DNA of 48,748 nucleotides from an uncultured Gammaproteobacteria bacterium (GCA_947258715.1 CAMYJH010000025.1:1-48748); one strand, 5' to 3'. Counted from the stretch's first letter, positions 16,716 to 25,803 are shown. Notes: a model not told the origin generated them from the sequence alone. A program made the numbers and translations.

Positions 16716-16728
16716 GCAGAAAATAAAC

Positions 16729-16756
16729 AAGGCCGGTAACAGGCGTTACCGGCCTT
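16729..16756. terminator. Bidirectional hairpin terminator
   Basis: AAGGCCGGTAAC (16729-16740), loop AGGC, GTTACCGGCCTT (16745-16756): a perfect 12-bp stem between two convergent genes (hydrolase ending at 16715 and HiPIP ending at 16771), with A/T at the outer ends. Confidence 0.8.
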
Positions 16757-16770
16757 AACAGGTGTAAAGC

Positions 16771-17088
16771 TCAGCTCGTTTTCTTTACCCAGGATTTGCA
16801 CCAACCCTTGGCGTTGACTTCCTTCCCAGGAAATATTGAGCACCCGCCCCAGGCCTTGTCGCCACCCTGCCAGAGTTGGCAGTTATTGCAGCGTTGATGT
16901 GCCTTGGGGGTTTCGTGCGTGTACTCCAATGCCTTCGCCGTGGGATCGCTCGGATCGACCCTGGGAAGATGGCCAGCAGCCCTTGAGATTTGGGGCGCCG
17001 CCACGCCGCCCATTACCACCAGCGCAGTTCCGGCGCCGGCTTTGCGTAAGAACTCGCGCCGGGATGGGATCGGTTTCGTTTTGTTCAT
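16771..17088 (-). CDS. High-potential iron-sulfur protein (HiPIP), Tat-exported
   Basis: 105 residues. The N-terminus has a twin-arginine signal (PSRREFLRKAG, then a hydrophobic stretch and AAPQISRAAG). Four cysteines at residues 67, 70, 83 and 96 (CxxC...C...WC) bind the cubic [4Fe-4S] cluster of HiPIPs. These soluble periplasmic carriers commonly donate electrons to oxidases or reaction centres and could exchange electrons with the multiheme cytochrome or other periplasmic partners. Monocistronic. Confidence 0.93.
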   Translation of the reverse strand: MNKTKPIPSRREFLRKAGAGTALVVMGGVAAPQISRAAGHLPRVDPSDPTAKALEYTHETPKAHQRCNNCQLWQGGDKAWGGCSIFPGKEVNAKGWCKSWVKKTS

Positions 17089-17245
17089 CTAGCGTTCTCC
17101 GTAACAGTCAATATCAACCGCATCATCGATGCTGAGAATTGGCCCGTGGCTTTCGAACGGTGCGCCGCATCAGTTGATGAACCTCGGCTCGAGCCACACC
17201 TCATTAAAGTCGTAATTATACGCGGACTCGCCAACCGAGGTCGTC

Positions 17246-17273
17246 GCCTGCGCCCGCTCAGGCGGGCGCAGGC
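17246..17273. repeat. Perfect 12-bp GC-rich inverted repeat
   Basis: GCCTGCGCCCGC, loop TCAG, GCGGGCGCAGGC. No T-run on either side, so it may be a REP-like hairpin or an mRNA 3'-end stabiliser rather than an intrinsic terminator. It lies in the 205-nt spacer upstream of the HiPIP start and downstream of the molybdopterin-enzyme remnant. Confidence 0.7.
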
Positions 17274-17293
17274 AGATACCGGGACCGAGTGCG

Positions 17294-17578
17294 CTATACG
17301 ATATTGCGCGGCGCCCAAGAAAAGCTTCTGAATTCCTTTTTGTACTGTGATTCTCCTATCTTCTTCACCCGCGCCACGCCCATCTTGAAGTTATAGTTTC
17401 CGCTGATCTGATCGACGACCCTCGCTGCGAGCGCGTTAGACGGCTGGCGCATGTCGATCATATTGGAGTAGAGCATGCCCTTCTTGACCACCGGGGTGAC
17501 GATGGCGACGGCGGTGACCGCAGCCTTGGAAAGCTCGATGTGGCCGTTCTTCATCAACTCCGAGAACTGAAAGTCTTT
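17294..17578 (-). pseudogene. C-terminal remnant of a molybdopterin oxidoreductase
   Basis: The frame encodes about 95 residues resembling the C-terminal molydopterin-dinucleotide-binding region of DMSO-reductase-family large subunits: HIELSKAAVTAVAIVTPVV, KKGMLYSNMIDMRQPSNAL, VVDQISGNYNFKMGVARVKK, then a natural-looking C-terminus. It resembles the AioA/IdrA (arsenite oxidase/iodate reductase) branch most, but I cannot confirm this without a search. The catalytic N-terminal ~700 residues and iron-sulfur motifs are absent; upstream of about 17578 the sequence switches to the divergent PCP_red gene. Interpreted as a truncation relic. Confidence 0.5.
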
Positions 17579-17590
17579 ACCGTGAACGCC

Positions 17591-17908
17591 ATGGATAGTG
17601 TGTACGTGGGCCACGACCCGGCGGGCGCCTATGAGCCACAGGGAGACGAGCCGCTGGTTGAGCGCGATGGCCAAAGTTGGTACGGAGACGACGCGTCACC
17701 CACCCTGCGCTGGACGCCGGAGGCGGAGGCGAGGATCGCGCGGATTCCGTCCTTCGTGCGCGGGGTAGTGGTGCATCGCGTCGAAACGCTGGCACGCAGC
17801 CGGGGTATCGAAGAGATTACCCCGGAGCTGCTCGCGGAAATGCGGCGCGCGATGCCCTTGGACTTTTCAAAGCGCATGCCGTTCTTCGTTCGGGATAAGC
17901 AGAGATGA
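17591..17908 (+). CDS. Stand-alone PCP_red-domain protein
   Basis: 105 residues. The C-terminal ~60 residues (WTPEAEARIARIPSFVRG, HRVETLARSRGIEEITPELLAEMR) match the C-terminal helical domain of light-independent protochlorophyllide reductase subunit B (PCP_red). The N-terminal ~35 residues are acidic and unstructured-looking. No other chlorophyll genes are in the window, and such isolated domains occur in non-phototrophs with unknown role. The ATG at 17591 lacks a clear ribosome-binding site and abuts the antisense molybdoenzyme relic, so the true start is uncertain and this too may be a fragment. Confidence 0.7.
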   Translation: MDSVYVGHDPAGAYEPQGDEPLVERDGQSWYGDDASPTLRWTPEAEARIARIPSFVRGVVVHRVETLARSRGIEEITPELLAEMRRAMPLDFSKRMPFFVRDKQR

Positions 17909-18116
17909 AAACGCGGCTGCCGTCACTACAGCATCTGCTCGGCAGAGCCAGGTCAAGGAAAAACCCCGACCAACCGGGCGCCGAGTCTGCCGCATAGAGC
18001 GTTCGCCACCCGGCCGTGGCGCGCTTCACCCAATCTCGGCCCGTCAGCCGCATGATCCAGCCGGCGTTCGGCAAGACCCTGGCCGAAGCGAGACAAACGC
18101 GATGCCCAAAGCGTCG

Positions 18117-18734
18117 TCAGGACTCATACTTGAGCCGCGTGCGGATCGTCTCCTCCATCTCGGTATCCTCCAGATGCGAGAGTATGTCGTGCAGGGTTTC
18201 CTCGATCTCCGGCAACAGCACGTCTTCGAGGGCCCTGGCCCGGCGCTCCGTGCGGCGGTATTCGTCGACCAATCGAAGCAGGTTGCCGACAATAGCGGCG
18301 AGCCCCGCGGCTAAAGGAAGCATCTGGGTGAAAAGCTTTCTGCAGTTCTCCGCTTCCGGGGAGGGCAGCTCGGCGTAGGGGGCCTGCGCCGGGGCAGACA
18401 GCGAAAGCTCGCCTTCGATTACGCCGACGCCAAGATAGGATTGGGTGGTAGTTTGAACTCGCGCGTTCTCCAAAGGCTGGGCAGGATAAACCTGCAGCCC
18501 GTGCAGTCCGTGGCGGATCATGGCACTGGCGACCGCCTCCCGGATTTTTTCGTGAACAGAGATGAATTCGGCAAGGCGCTTTTCGTAACTCGACAGTTCG
18601 CGCAACAACTCGCTTGCGAGCAGTAGTCGCTTTTCATCCAGAAAGTCATAACCTTCCCGTACGAGCTGCCGTTCCTCTCTGAGCTCGAGTGCCGCCGACG
18701 GCGTTGGGGGTACATTACGACTTCCGTTTGGCAA
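18117..18734 (-). CDS. ntpD: V/A-type ATPase subunit D (central stalk)
   Basis: 205 residues, predicted to be nearly all helical with long amphipathic N- and C-terminal helices (LREERQLVREGYDFLDEKRLLLASELL; LVDEYRRTERRARALEDVLLPEIEETL), the coiled-coil rotor shaft of rotary V/A ATPases. The conserved RRxNALE-like segment appears as RRTERRARALEDVLLP. Last gene of the ATPase operon, 15 nt after subunit B. Confidence 0.9.
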   Translation of the reverse strand: MPNGSRNVPPTPSAALELREERQLVREGYDFLDEKRLLLASELLRELSSYEKRLAEFISVHEKIREAVASAMIRHGLHGLQVYPAQPLENARVQTTTQSYLGVGVIEGELSLSAPAQAPYAELPSPEAENCRKLFTQMLPLAAGLAAIVGNLLRLVDEYRRTERRARALEDVLLPEIEETLHDILSHLEDTEMEETIRTRLKYES

Positions 18735-18749
18735 CTGCTTTCAGCCCTC

Positions 18750-20132
18750 TCAGTCGGTTTTTGATATGTAGCGGCGGATTTGCTCGTCGCTCAGCCTATG
18801 CAGCTCTGAAAAGGGCAATGTTTTCAACACCTCCCAACCGGCGTTCATGCTTTCTTCCAGTGTGCGACGCTCAACCTGCTGAACGATCTCCCGCTCGAAG
18901 CGGTCCCCGAACTCCAGAAATCGCTGGTCGGTTTTGGGCAAACCTTCGGTGCCGACGATGCTCGCAAGCACCCGCATCTGAACCGCATGCGCGTAGGCCG
19001 CGTACAGTTGCTGCGCGAGGGCGGGGTGATCCTCGTGGCTGAAGCCCTTTCCCGTGCCGTCCTTCATCAGCCGCGACAGGCTGGGCAGCACTTTGACCGG
19101 CGGGTAGATGCCCTGGCGGTCGAGCTCGCGGTCGAGAACGATTTGACCCTCGGTGATATAGCCGGTGAGATCGGGGATTGGATGAGTGATATCGTCGGAG
19201 GGCATGGTGAGAATCGGCAGCTGCGTCAAGCTACCGCTCACGCCAATGACAGTACCCGCACGCTCGTATAGCGTCGCCAGATCCGAGTACATGTAGCCGG
19301 GATATCCCTTGCGCCCAGGAACTTCCGCGTGACTCGCGGAAACCTCGCGCAAGGACTCGCTGTAGTTGGTCATGTCGGTCATGACCACGAGCACGTGTTT
19401 GCCCTCGTGGAACGCAAGGTACTCCGCCGCAGTCAGGGCAAATCGGGGCGTTAGCAGTCGTTGCACGCTCGAATCGCTGGCCAGATTGAGAAACATCACC
19501 GTATGTTCGAGGGCGCCGCTTGTTTCCATGGCGTGGCGAAAGGACTCGGCGGTGTCGTGGGGCACCCCGATGCCGACGAATACAATAGCGAAAGATTCTG
19601 CGCCCTTGCCCCGGAGTCGCGCATCGCGGGCGATTTGAATCGCAATCCGGTCGTGGGGTAATCCGCCACCGGAGAAGATCGGCAGCTTCTGGCCGCGCAC
19701 GAGGCTGTTCAACACATCGATGGTGGAGATGCCGGTTTCAATGAAGTCGGTCGGCTTTGCTCGGTGCGAGGGGTTAATGGCGAAGCCGTCTATGCTCAGA
19801 CGCTGAACCGAGGGTGCGGGAGGTCCGCCATCGATAACGCGGCCGACGCCGTCGAAAATTCGGCCCAGAAGCTCGGGTCCGACCCCGAACCTCAGGGGCT
19901 CGCCGTGCAGGCGAACCCGGGTCGTGGAGGGCGATAAGCCCTCGGTGGATTCCAGCACCTCGACCACCATGTGCTCCTCGTCGAGCAAGGTAATTCGGCC
20001 GAGGCGTCGGCGCCCGTCGCGGCCGATGACGTCGGCGCCCTCGTTGAGACCGACGTTGACGTTGTGGCGCATAAACAGCAGCGGCCCCTCGATGCTGGTC
20101 GCCGTGCCTTCGACTGAAAGCTCAGCGTACAT
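18750..20132 (-). CDS. ntpB: V/A-type ATPase subunit B
   Basis: 460 residues, the non-catalytic nucleotide-binding-fold subunit alternating with A in the hexameric head. It starts MYAELSVEGTATSIEGPLLF, lacks a Walker A loop (PIFSGGGLPHDRIAIQIA instead, as in the family), and has VVMTDMTNYSESLREVSASHAEVPGRKGYPGYMYSDLATLYERAG, the B-subunit signature. Its start overlaps the end of subunit A by 11 nt; the longer open frame upstream is a shadow of subunit A. Confidence 0.95.
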   Translation of the reverse strand: MYAELSVEGTATSIEGPLLFMRHNVNVGLNEGADVIGRDGRRRLGRITLLDEEHMVVEVLESTEGLSPSTTRVRLHGEPLRFGVGPELLGRIFDGVGRVIDGGPPAPSVQRLSIDGFAINPSHRAKPTDFIETGISTIDVLNSLVRGQKLPIFSGGGLPHDRIAIQIARDARLRGKGAESFAIVFVGIGVPHDTAESFRHAMETSGALEHTVMFLNLASDSSVQRLLTPRFALTAAEYLAFHEGKHVLVVMTDMTNYSESLREVSASHAEVPGRKGYPGYMYSDLATLYERAGTVIGVSGSLTQLPILTMPSDDITHPIPDLTGYITEGQIVLDRELDRQGIYPPVKVLPSLSRLMKDGTGKGFSHEDHPALAQQLYAAYAHAVQMRVLASIVGTEGLPKTDQRFLEFGDRFEREIVQQVERRTLEESMNAGWEVLKTLPFSELHRLSDEQIRRYISKTD

Positions 20133-21876
20133 TGGCGCTCGCTCGCGTCCAGGATGCGAAATCGTCTTCGAGCTGCTGTTGCAGCCATTCGAACTGATCA
20201 AGGTGGTCTTCCGCGATCTCCTCGCCCATGCGCTGTAATCCCCGAACCACAGGAAGCGCTGACAGCTCCTCGACGCTGGCGCCCGCCTCCACCGCCTTTT
20301 CTGCAACCTCGTTGAAGCGCACCAGAAGGCGCATCATGCGCGCCTGGCGTTCAGGAGAGCAGTAACGATCCACGGGAGAGATTGCGGATTGACGCAGAAA
20401 ACCTTCGGACACGACTTGGGCACAAAGCAGCACCAGCTGCTGTCGCATCGGTAAGGCGTCTTTGCCCACAATCCGCGCCATGCGCTCGAGCCGCGCCTGC
20501 TGTTGCAGCAGGGTAAGGAAACGCCGGCGGGTTGCTGACCAGTGTGGATCGCCTTGCGCCTGCCACCACGCCGTGAGCGCGCCAACGTCTTCAGAGTACG
20601 ACTGCAGCGGATGAATGGCGGGATAGAAGCGCGCATGCGCCCGCGCGCTGTCGAGGGCCCAAAAGCAGCGCACATAGCGCTTGGTATGGGTTGTCACCGG
20701 CTCGGAGAAATCACCTCCTGCCGGACTGACCGCGCCGATTATCGTGACCGAACCCTCGTTGCCCGAAAGCGTTCGCACCCGCGCCGCGCGCTCGTAAAAT
20801 TCGGCCAGGCGGCTGCTCAAGTACGCCGGATAACCGGACTCAGCGGGAAGCTCGCCCAGGCGGCCCGAGATCTCGCGCAGGGCCTCTGCCCATCGGCTGG
20901 TGGAATCGGCCATAAGCGCGACGTGTAAACCCTGGTCGCGGAAGAACTCCGCCACCGAGACCGCGGTATAGGTGCTCGCCTCACGCGCGGCCACCGGCAT
21001 GTTGGAGACGTTGGCGATGAGTACGGTGCGCTCCATCAGCGGTCGGCCGGTGCGCGGATCCTCCAGCTGCGGGAATTCGTGCAGCACACCCGACATCTCG
21101 TTGCCGCGCTCGCCGCAGCCCACGTATACGATGACGTCCGCGTCGCACCATTTGGCAAGGCTTTCCTGCAGCACCGTCTTGCCGGTGCCAAAGCCACCGG
21201 GAAGCGTCGCCTTGCCCCCCTGGGCAACGGGAAAAAGGGCATCGAGTATGCGCTGGCCAGTGAGCAACGGTGCGGCGATGGGAAGCCGCTCCGCGATCGG
21301 GCGCGGCTTGCGCACCGGCCAGATATGGCTCATCGCGAGCTCGGTGCATTGGCTTTGGGCGTTGTCTAACCAGCACAGTGTTTCATCGTCAGCGTACTCG
21401 CCGCCCGGCACGATGCGCGCCACCTTGCCGCTGACTTCCGGCGGGACCAGGCAGGCCAGCGTTCTGCCTCCCAAGGTTTCGACGTCGCCGAAAGGCATCC
21501 CTTCACTCAGCGCGTCCCCCTCCTTTACGCCGGGTTCGAACGCAAGCACGCGCGGCGGGACCTTCACGCTCCCGGGTTCGATGTAGGCGGAGTCCGTTCC
21601 TGTTAGAGGGCGCAGCAGACCATCGAAGATCCCGCCCAATAGGTGTGGGCCGACCCGCACCGCGAGCGGAACTCCATTGCCGCGCACGCTTGCGCCCGGG
21701 CGAAGGCCGCTGGTGTCCTCGTACACCTGCACCACGATTTCTTGCCCCTGAATGCGGATCACTTCGCCCATGAGTTCGCGTTCTCCAACGCGCACGGCTT
21801 CTCCGATCTGGAACGGTTGCTCGAAGCGCGCCTTGAGCACCGGGCCGCTTACTGAAGTGATCGTCGCGTTGGTCAT
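20122..21876 (-). CDS. ntpA: V/A-type ATPase catalytic subunit A
   Basis: 584 residues, catalytic subunit. Walker A is GGFGTGKTVLQE, followed by the catalytic-glutamate region CGERGNEMSGVLHEFPQL; the inserted 'non-homologous' domain typical of A subunits lies at about residues 115-190; DSTSRWAEALREISGRLGELPAESGYPAYL is the family signature. It drives ATP hydrolysis or synthesis coupled to the I/K membrane sector. Overlaps the stop of subunit E by 4 nt. Confidence 0.96.
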   Translation of the reverse strand: MTNATITSVSGPVLKARFEQPFQIGEAVRVGERELMGEVIRIQGQEIVVQVYEDTSGLRPGASVRGNGVPLAVRVGPHLLGGIFDGLLRPLTGTDSAYIEPGSVKVPPRVLAFEPGVKEGDALSEGMPFGDVETLGGRTLACLVPPEVSGKVARIVPGGEYADDETLCWLDNAQSQCTELAMSHIWPVRKPRPIAERLPIAAPLLTGQRILDALFPVAQGGKATLPGGFGTGKTVLQESLAKWCDADVIVYVGCGERGNEMSGVLHEFPQLEDPRTGRPLMERTVLIANVSNMPVAAREASTYTAVSVAEFFRDQGLHVALMADSTSRWAEALREISGRLGELPAESGYPAYLSSRLAEFYERAARVRTLSGNEGSVTIIGAVSPAGGDFSEPVTTHTKRYVRCFWALDSARAHARFYPAIHPLQSYSEDVGALTAWWQAQGDPHWSATRRRFLTLLQQQARLERMARIVGKDALPMRQQLVLLCAQVVSEGFLRQSAISPVDRYCSPERQARMMRLLVRFNEVAEKAVEAGASVEELSALPVVRGLQRMGEEIAEDHLDQFEWLQQQLEDDFASWTRASANVR

Positions 21877-22517
21877 GTTTTCGCCCCGTGCTCATGGTGG
21901 TCGCGAAGCATGGCGACCAGCTCGGCTTCGACCCGGGCTCTGTCGATGAGCAGCCCCTCCGCGGTGCCGTCCACGCACACCCCGTCGGCCAAGATGCGCA
22001 GGCCGGCTCGGATGCTTGGAACAATCACGAAGCCGGGAGGCTCGCCGCCGCAGTGCTCGCTGATGCGCTCATTCATACTCGACAGCTCAGCGGACTCGAA
22101 TCCCTGGGGATGCTCGATCCGCCAGGGATCGCCGGGAAGATGGGCGAGCGCCTCCTCGGTCAAGCTCAGTATCCACAGGCGCCGACAATTCGGGTCGTGC
22201 CAGCGCTCCAGCAGGATTTTGCCGAGACGGGACCAGGCCAACGCAAGGTGCGCTTTGTCCGCTTGCTGCCGGTGCTGGCGAACACGGGTCGCAAGCCGCG
22301 CTCGGGTTGCGGCGAGGGTCTCTTCCATGCGTTTTCGCTGCGCTTCGATCGCCACGCGCATGCGCGCTCGGTTGTCGCGGTGGGCTCGCTTCATCGTCTC
22401 TTCGGCGCCGCGCCTGGCATCCTCGAGCAGCTTGCGGCAACGCGCCTGCTGGGTGGACTCCACCAGCTCTTCGAGCGCAGTCACTTGCGCATCCAGAACG
22501 CTGCCGGGCTCACTCAT
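21873..22517 (-). CDS. ntpE: V/A-type ATPase subunit E (peripheral stalk)
   Basis: 214 residues. The N-terminal half is a long charged helix (ARRGAEETMKRAHRDNRARM...), the C-terminal half a compact domain ending GLLIDRARVEAELVAMLRDH, as in subunit E. The start at 22517 is chosen because it overlaps the F stop as ATGA, though ATG at 22547 is also in frame. It forms the peripheral stalk with the G/H-like subunit at 25800-26192. Confidence 0.85.
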   Translation of the reverse strand: MSEPGSVLDAQVTALEELVESTQQARCRKLLEDARRGAEETMKRAHRDNRARMRVAIEAQRKRMEETLAATRARLATRVRQHRQQADKAHLALAWSRLGKILLERWHDPNCRRLWILSLTEEALAHLPGDPWRIEHPQGFESAELSSMNERISEHCGGEPPGFVIVPSIRAGLRILADGVCVDGTAEGLLIDRARVEAELVAMLRDHHEHGAKT

Positions 22518-22810
22518 GCTTCCAGCCCAAGCTGAGTCCGGATCCATTTAGATAGGTCCGGCAATGGCGCGCGGCCTCGAATGTCGGGTACAACGACGAG
22601 CAGCGGGCGCAACTGTGATTGCGCCCGTAGAAGTTCGTCAGACGGCAGTTGTGCAGCGAACTCAGACGTAATCAGCACCAGCTCTGCTTCGCCGCGAGCC
22701 CAGGCAAGATCTGCCGCGACTTTTTCGCCACTGGTAACGCGCACTCTGGCGCCACCGAGCCGGTAGGCGCTTGCGCTTACTTCGTCGCCAATGAAGATCG
22801 GTGCGGGCAT
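22514..22810 (-). CDS. V/A-type ATPase subunit F
   Basis: 98 residues, the small central-stalk subunit: PAPIFIGDEVSASAYRLGGA at the start, ELVLITSEFAAQL and LLVVVPDIRGRAP in the Rossmann-like core. About the usual length. Positioned between K and E in the operon. Confidence 0.88.
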   Translation of the reverse strand: MPAPIFIGDEVSASAYRLGGARVRVTSGEKVAADLAWARGEAELVLITSEFAAQLPSDELLRAQSQLRPLLVVVPDIRGRAPLPDLSKWIRTQLGLEA

Positions 22811-22841
22811 GGGAACCTTGAAATGTATCAGTCGTCCCTTA

Positions 22842-23192
22842 CTAGATGCGGTTGAGGATCAGGACCGACATGAGCACGCCATAAATAGCGATACCCTCAG
22901 CCAGGCCAACCAGGATCAACGCCCGCCCGAGCAGCTCCGGTTTTTCCGCCAGCGCGCCGATGGCGGCGCTGCCCACCAGTCCCACCGCGTAGCCGGCGCC
23001 AATGGCGGCGGCGCCGGTCGCGATTGCTGCCGCCAGCAGGCCAAGCCCCAGCGCGTTGGCCCCACCTGACACCGGGGCGGCGGCTGCTGCCGCCACGGCG
23101 GGCGGCACGACTACGAGGCCGGTGATCAATATGCCCAAAGCCGCCGCCGCAACGGCCAGAGAGATAATCATGGTCGTTTTGCGTCGCCTCAT
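22842..23192 (-). CDS. ntpK: V/A-type ATPase proteolipid subunit K (c ring)
   Basis: 116 residues, hydrophobic. A short N-terminal helix, an Ala-rich linker, then one two-helix hairpin (AIATGAAAIGAGYAVGLVGSAA and ALILVGLAEGIAIYGVLMSVLIL). The ion-carrying glutamate is in GLAEGIAIYG. The residues known to complete Na+ sites (a glutamine in the first helix, Ser/Thr after the glutamate) are not seen, so proton coupling is more likely; this is inference from known c-ring structures. Start codon overlaps the stop of subunit I (TAATG). Confidence 0.9.
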   Translation of the reverse strand: MRRRKTTMIISLAVAAAALGILITGLVVVPPAVAAAAAAPVSGGANALGLGLLAAAIATGAAAIGAGYAVGLVGSAAIGALAEKPELLGRALILVGLAEGIAIYGVLMSVLILNRI

Positions 23193-25027
23193 TATGTTCT
23201 CCTTAGATTGGAAGCTCGAGGTGGAGCGGGCGGTTTCAGCGGACGAAACACCCGACCCTCGCCTCGCAAGAAGCGGATGAAGAACTCGAACAGCACCAGA
23301 CGTGTGGTCTGAATGAAGACCACGAGACCTTCGAGCACGATCACGATCACATTCCCGATCACCATGATCGTGAGACGGATCGCTATATTTCGACTGGTGT
23401 CGGCAATAGTGACGATAGCCAGCGATACCCCGGCGTGGGCGAGGGCAAATGCGCCGACCCGCGCAAACGAGATCGTGTTCACGGCGAGCTGCAGCGCGCT
23501 CTCGAAAAGGTGCCCGATCCCGCCCCCGATCGACGTTCCTCTATGCCGGCTATCCCACGTCACTCCACCTACGTACCAGAGCAACGCGGCTGCGGCCACT
23601 GCCAAGAACTCGAGGCGCCAGATACTGAGGACCAGCGACAGATACAGCGCCAGCAGCGCCGCGTCGAGCCGACACCAGGTCGCGAGTTCGCCGCGCCAAT
23701 AAGCTTCAACGCCGTTCAGAACCAAACCGAGCATAATCACAATCACGCCGCCAACGAGCGGGATTACGAGCAGCGGGATGGGCGCCTCTAGCGGATGGAG
23801 CCACAGGGGCGCGATGATGTCCTCGCGGCTGAAGACGCTTCCAAAGGCGAATCCGAACACCATCGCAGCCAGGCCGCCGGCAATAAGAATCTTCGCCACG
23901 GCAAAGCGCCGGGACAAGACGAAGCCGGCGACCAAGAGAACGGCGCCCTGTCCCACGTCGCCGAACATGTAGCCGAACATCAGCGGTACCAGGATGGCGA
24001 GCAGTCGGCTGGGATCGACTTCGTTACCGCCCGGCGTGCCCAAGAGCCTGGCGAAAAGCTCGAATGGACGCGCCCACCAGGGGTTGCTCATAACTGTGGG
24101 CGCACGCTTTCCCGGCGGCGGTTCGACCAAACGCAGCAGGCCCCGCACGCCCGCCTCGTCGAGACGGCTTTGCAGCTGAGCGCCGTCGGGATCGCTGGTC
24201 CACCCGGTCACCCAACCGAAATTCTCGCTTACCGGAAGGCGTGACGCGTGCGCAAGGAACCACTCGAGTCGTTGAATATCCGCCACTGCCGTGCTGAGTC
24301 GGTGATTCTTGCCGATGGCGTGGATTTCATCCACCAGTCTTCGGCACTCCACCACAGTGGTTTCGATCCGATCTGCCACCTGATGGCCTGCATGTTGCCA
24401 CTCGCGACCGAGAAAACTGGGAATGGAAACTCGGCGCGCCTTGTGCGCCACCATCTCTCGATCCAGGAGTTCGATCTCCTGGCACGAACCCACGGCGAAC
24501 AGGAAGTCGTGCTCTTCAGTCGTGACTGACTGAATGATGACGGCGGGCGGCACTTGTGGCACACGAACACCCAGCGGCAGGACGTAAAGGCGCGCCGCGA
24601 GCACCGGGCCGGCGCGGGCGAGGCGCTCCAGGTTCAGCCCGCTGGCGGCGACCTCGGCGAGCAGGTCACGAAGCAGCTCAAGCTCGGTTATTTCCGCCCG
24701 CCGGCGTTCGAGCTCGCGGACTTTGGGGTCAGCGTCATCCCGCCAGGCATAGAATCGATTCAGAGCTTCGCCAATCGTTTCGGCGACTAACTTCGGTGCG
24801 ACGCTGGCGGCGAAGTCAGCCTGGGGCCAGTATTGCTCATAGCGCTGTGCAAGCTGCGCGTACTCCTCGAGCTGCGCATGTATGTCCGGCACGGCCAGCG
24901 GTGCAGTTGCCGCGCTGTGGGTCTCGAGCTCGACGGCCAGCGTCCCCGCCAGCGTCTCCACCGCGGCATTCAAATCCTCGCGCGCGGTCAGCAGCTCGAA
25001 CCACCGGGTTGGAACAGAGCGCAGCAT
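23192..25027 (-). CDS. ntpI: V/A-type ATPase subunit I (a-subunit)
   Basis: 611 residues. The N-terminal ~300 residues are soluble with coiled-coil stretches; the C-terminal half has about seven to eight membrane helices. The conserved arginine facing the proteolipid glutamate is in NTISFARVGAFALAHAG. Also visible: PTVMSNPWWARPFELFARLLGTPGGNEVDPSRLLAILVPLMFGYMFGDVGQGAVLL, the family hallmark at the start of the membrane half. The ATG at 25027 overlaps the C-subunit stop (TGATG). Confidence 0.94.
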   Translation of the reverse strand: MLRSVPTRWFELLTAREDLNAAVETLAGTLAVELETHSAATAPLAVPDIHAQLEEYAQLAQRYEQYWPQADFAASVAPKLVAETIGEALNRFYAWRDDADPKVRELERRRAEITELELLRDLLAEVAASGLNLERLARAGPVLAARLYVLPLGVRVPQVPPAVIIQSVTTEEHDFLFAVGSCQEIELLDREMVAHKARRVSIPSFLGREWQHAGHQVADRIETTVVECRRLVDEIHAIGKNHRLSTAVADIQRLEWFLAHASRLPVSENFGWVTGWTSDPDGAQLQSRLDEAGVRGLLRLVEPPPGKRAPTVMSNPWWARPFELFARLLGTPGGNEVDPSRLLAILVPLMFGYMFGDVGQGAVLLVAGFVLSRRFAVAKILIAGGLAAMVFGFAFGSVFSREDIIAPLWLHPLEAPIPLLVIPLVGGVIVIMLGLVLNGVEAYWRGELATWCRLDAALLALYLSLVLSIWRLEFLAVAAAALLWYVGGVTWDSRHRGTSIGGGIGHLFESALQLAVNTISFARVGAFALAHAGVSLAIVTIADTSRNIAIRLTIMVIGNVIVIVLEGLVVFIQTTRLVLFEFFIRFLRGEGRVFRPLKPPAPPRASNLRRT

Positions 25028-25803
25028 CACTTTGCGGCCTGGTGAGTTGTGTCGAATACGCGGTGGCGGACAAGCTCGCCGCGTAACGCCGTAACATCCG
25101 CGGCCATCAGCGCGAGATGGAAGTATGCGCCAGCCGGATCGTGAACGTGCCGCCGGAATCCGGCCACCAGCTGGTGTTTAAGCTGCACGCGCGTCTGGTC
25201 CACTTCGCGCACCTCGAGCATCGCCGTTAACACGTCAACATGTCGGCGCATCAACGAGCCCAGGCTGTCCAGGGGCGCGGTCAAACGCTTGGTACGCGTC
25301 GGCCACAGCTTTCTCCATTGCCCCAGCCAGCCGTCGAGCAGCGATACGTCGGCTTCGAAAGCTTGCAACAGGGGTGCGCAGTCGGAGTCACGCATCGCGT
25401 CCACCCATATCTTTCCGTCCTCGGCGACGAATTGCGACAACGCCTCGTCTTCCCGCATCCACGGCCACGCCAACCCTCCCGAGAGCAGATGACGCAGCGC
25501 CGGTAAGTCGGGTAGTCGCCGGGTCCAGCGCAGAGCGTCGCGCCAAGGCGCCGGCTGCCAGCTGGCCACGGTATCCACATGCTCGCGAAACTGGCGCCGT
25601 AGCCAGAGTTCCATCGTATGCATATCCGTCTCTTCGCTGAACGGGAGCACCCATGGCCGCAGCGCGCTGGCGCGGGCGGCCTGCAGCAGCTGCAAGAGAT
25701 CGCCGACGCCGGAGAGCCGCCGCCAGTCGGCGGTGTCGAGACGATCGCCGTGGCGCGCGTGTAGCCGCGCCTGCGAGTAGGCAAATTTCGCCATCTGGCT
25801 CAT
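25027..25803 (-). CDS. V/A-type ATPase subunit C-like protein
   Basis: 258 residues, helical, no signal peptide. Begins KFAYSQARLHARHGDRLDTADWRRLSG, as in archaeal-type subunit C/d proteins that link the rotor to the c ring, and carries repeated helical units. Shorter and more divergent than the usual ~330-residue subunit C, so the assignment relies on both sequence pattern and operon position. Start overlaps the upstream gene by 4 nt. Confidence 0.75.
   Translation of the reverse strand: MSQMAKFAYSQARLHARHGDRLDTADWRRLSGVGDLLQLLQAARASALRPWVLPFSEETDMHTMELWLRRQFREHVDTVASWQPAPWRDALRWTRRLPDLPALRHLLSGGLAWPWMREDEALSQFVAEDGKIWVDAMRDSDCAPLLQAFEADVSLLDGWLGQWRKLWPTRTKRLTAPLDSLGSLMRRHVDVLTAMLEVREVDQTRVQLKHQLVAGFRRHVHDPAGAYFHLALMAADVTALRGELVRHRVFDTTHQAAK

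Noticed and set aside
17905..17997. 30-residue ORF overlapping the PCP_red stop codon
   Set aside because: Short, basic and unremarkable; no evidence beyond the start/stop overlap.
22842..23192. Na+-specific rotary ATPase
   Set aside because: The proteolipid lacks the glutamine and Ser/Thr ligands expected for Na+ binding; NQR nearby is not evidence for the ATPase ion.
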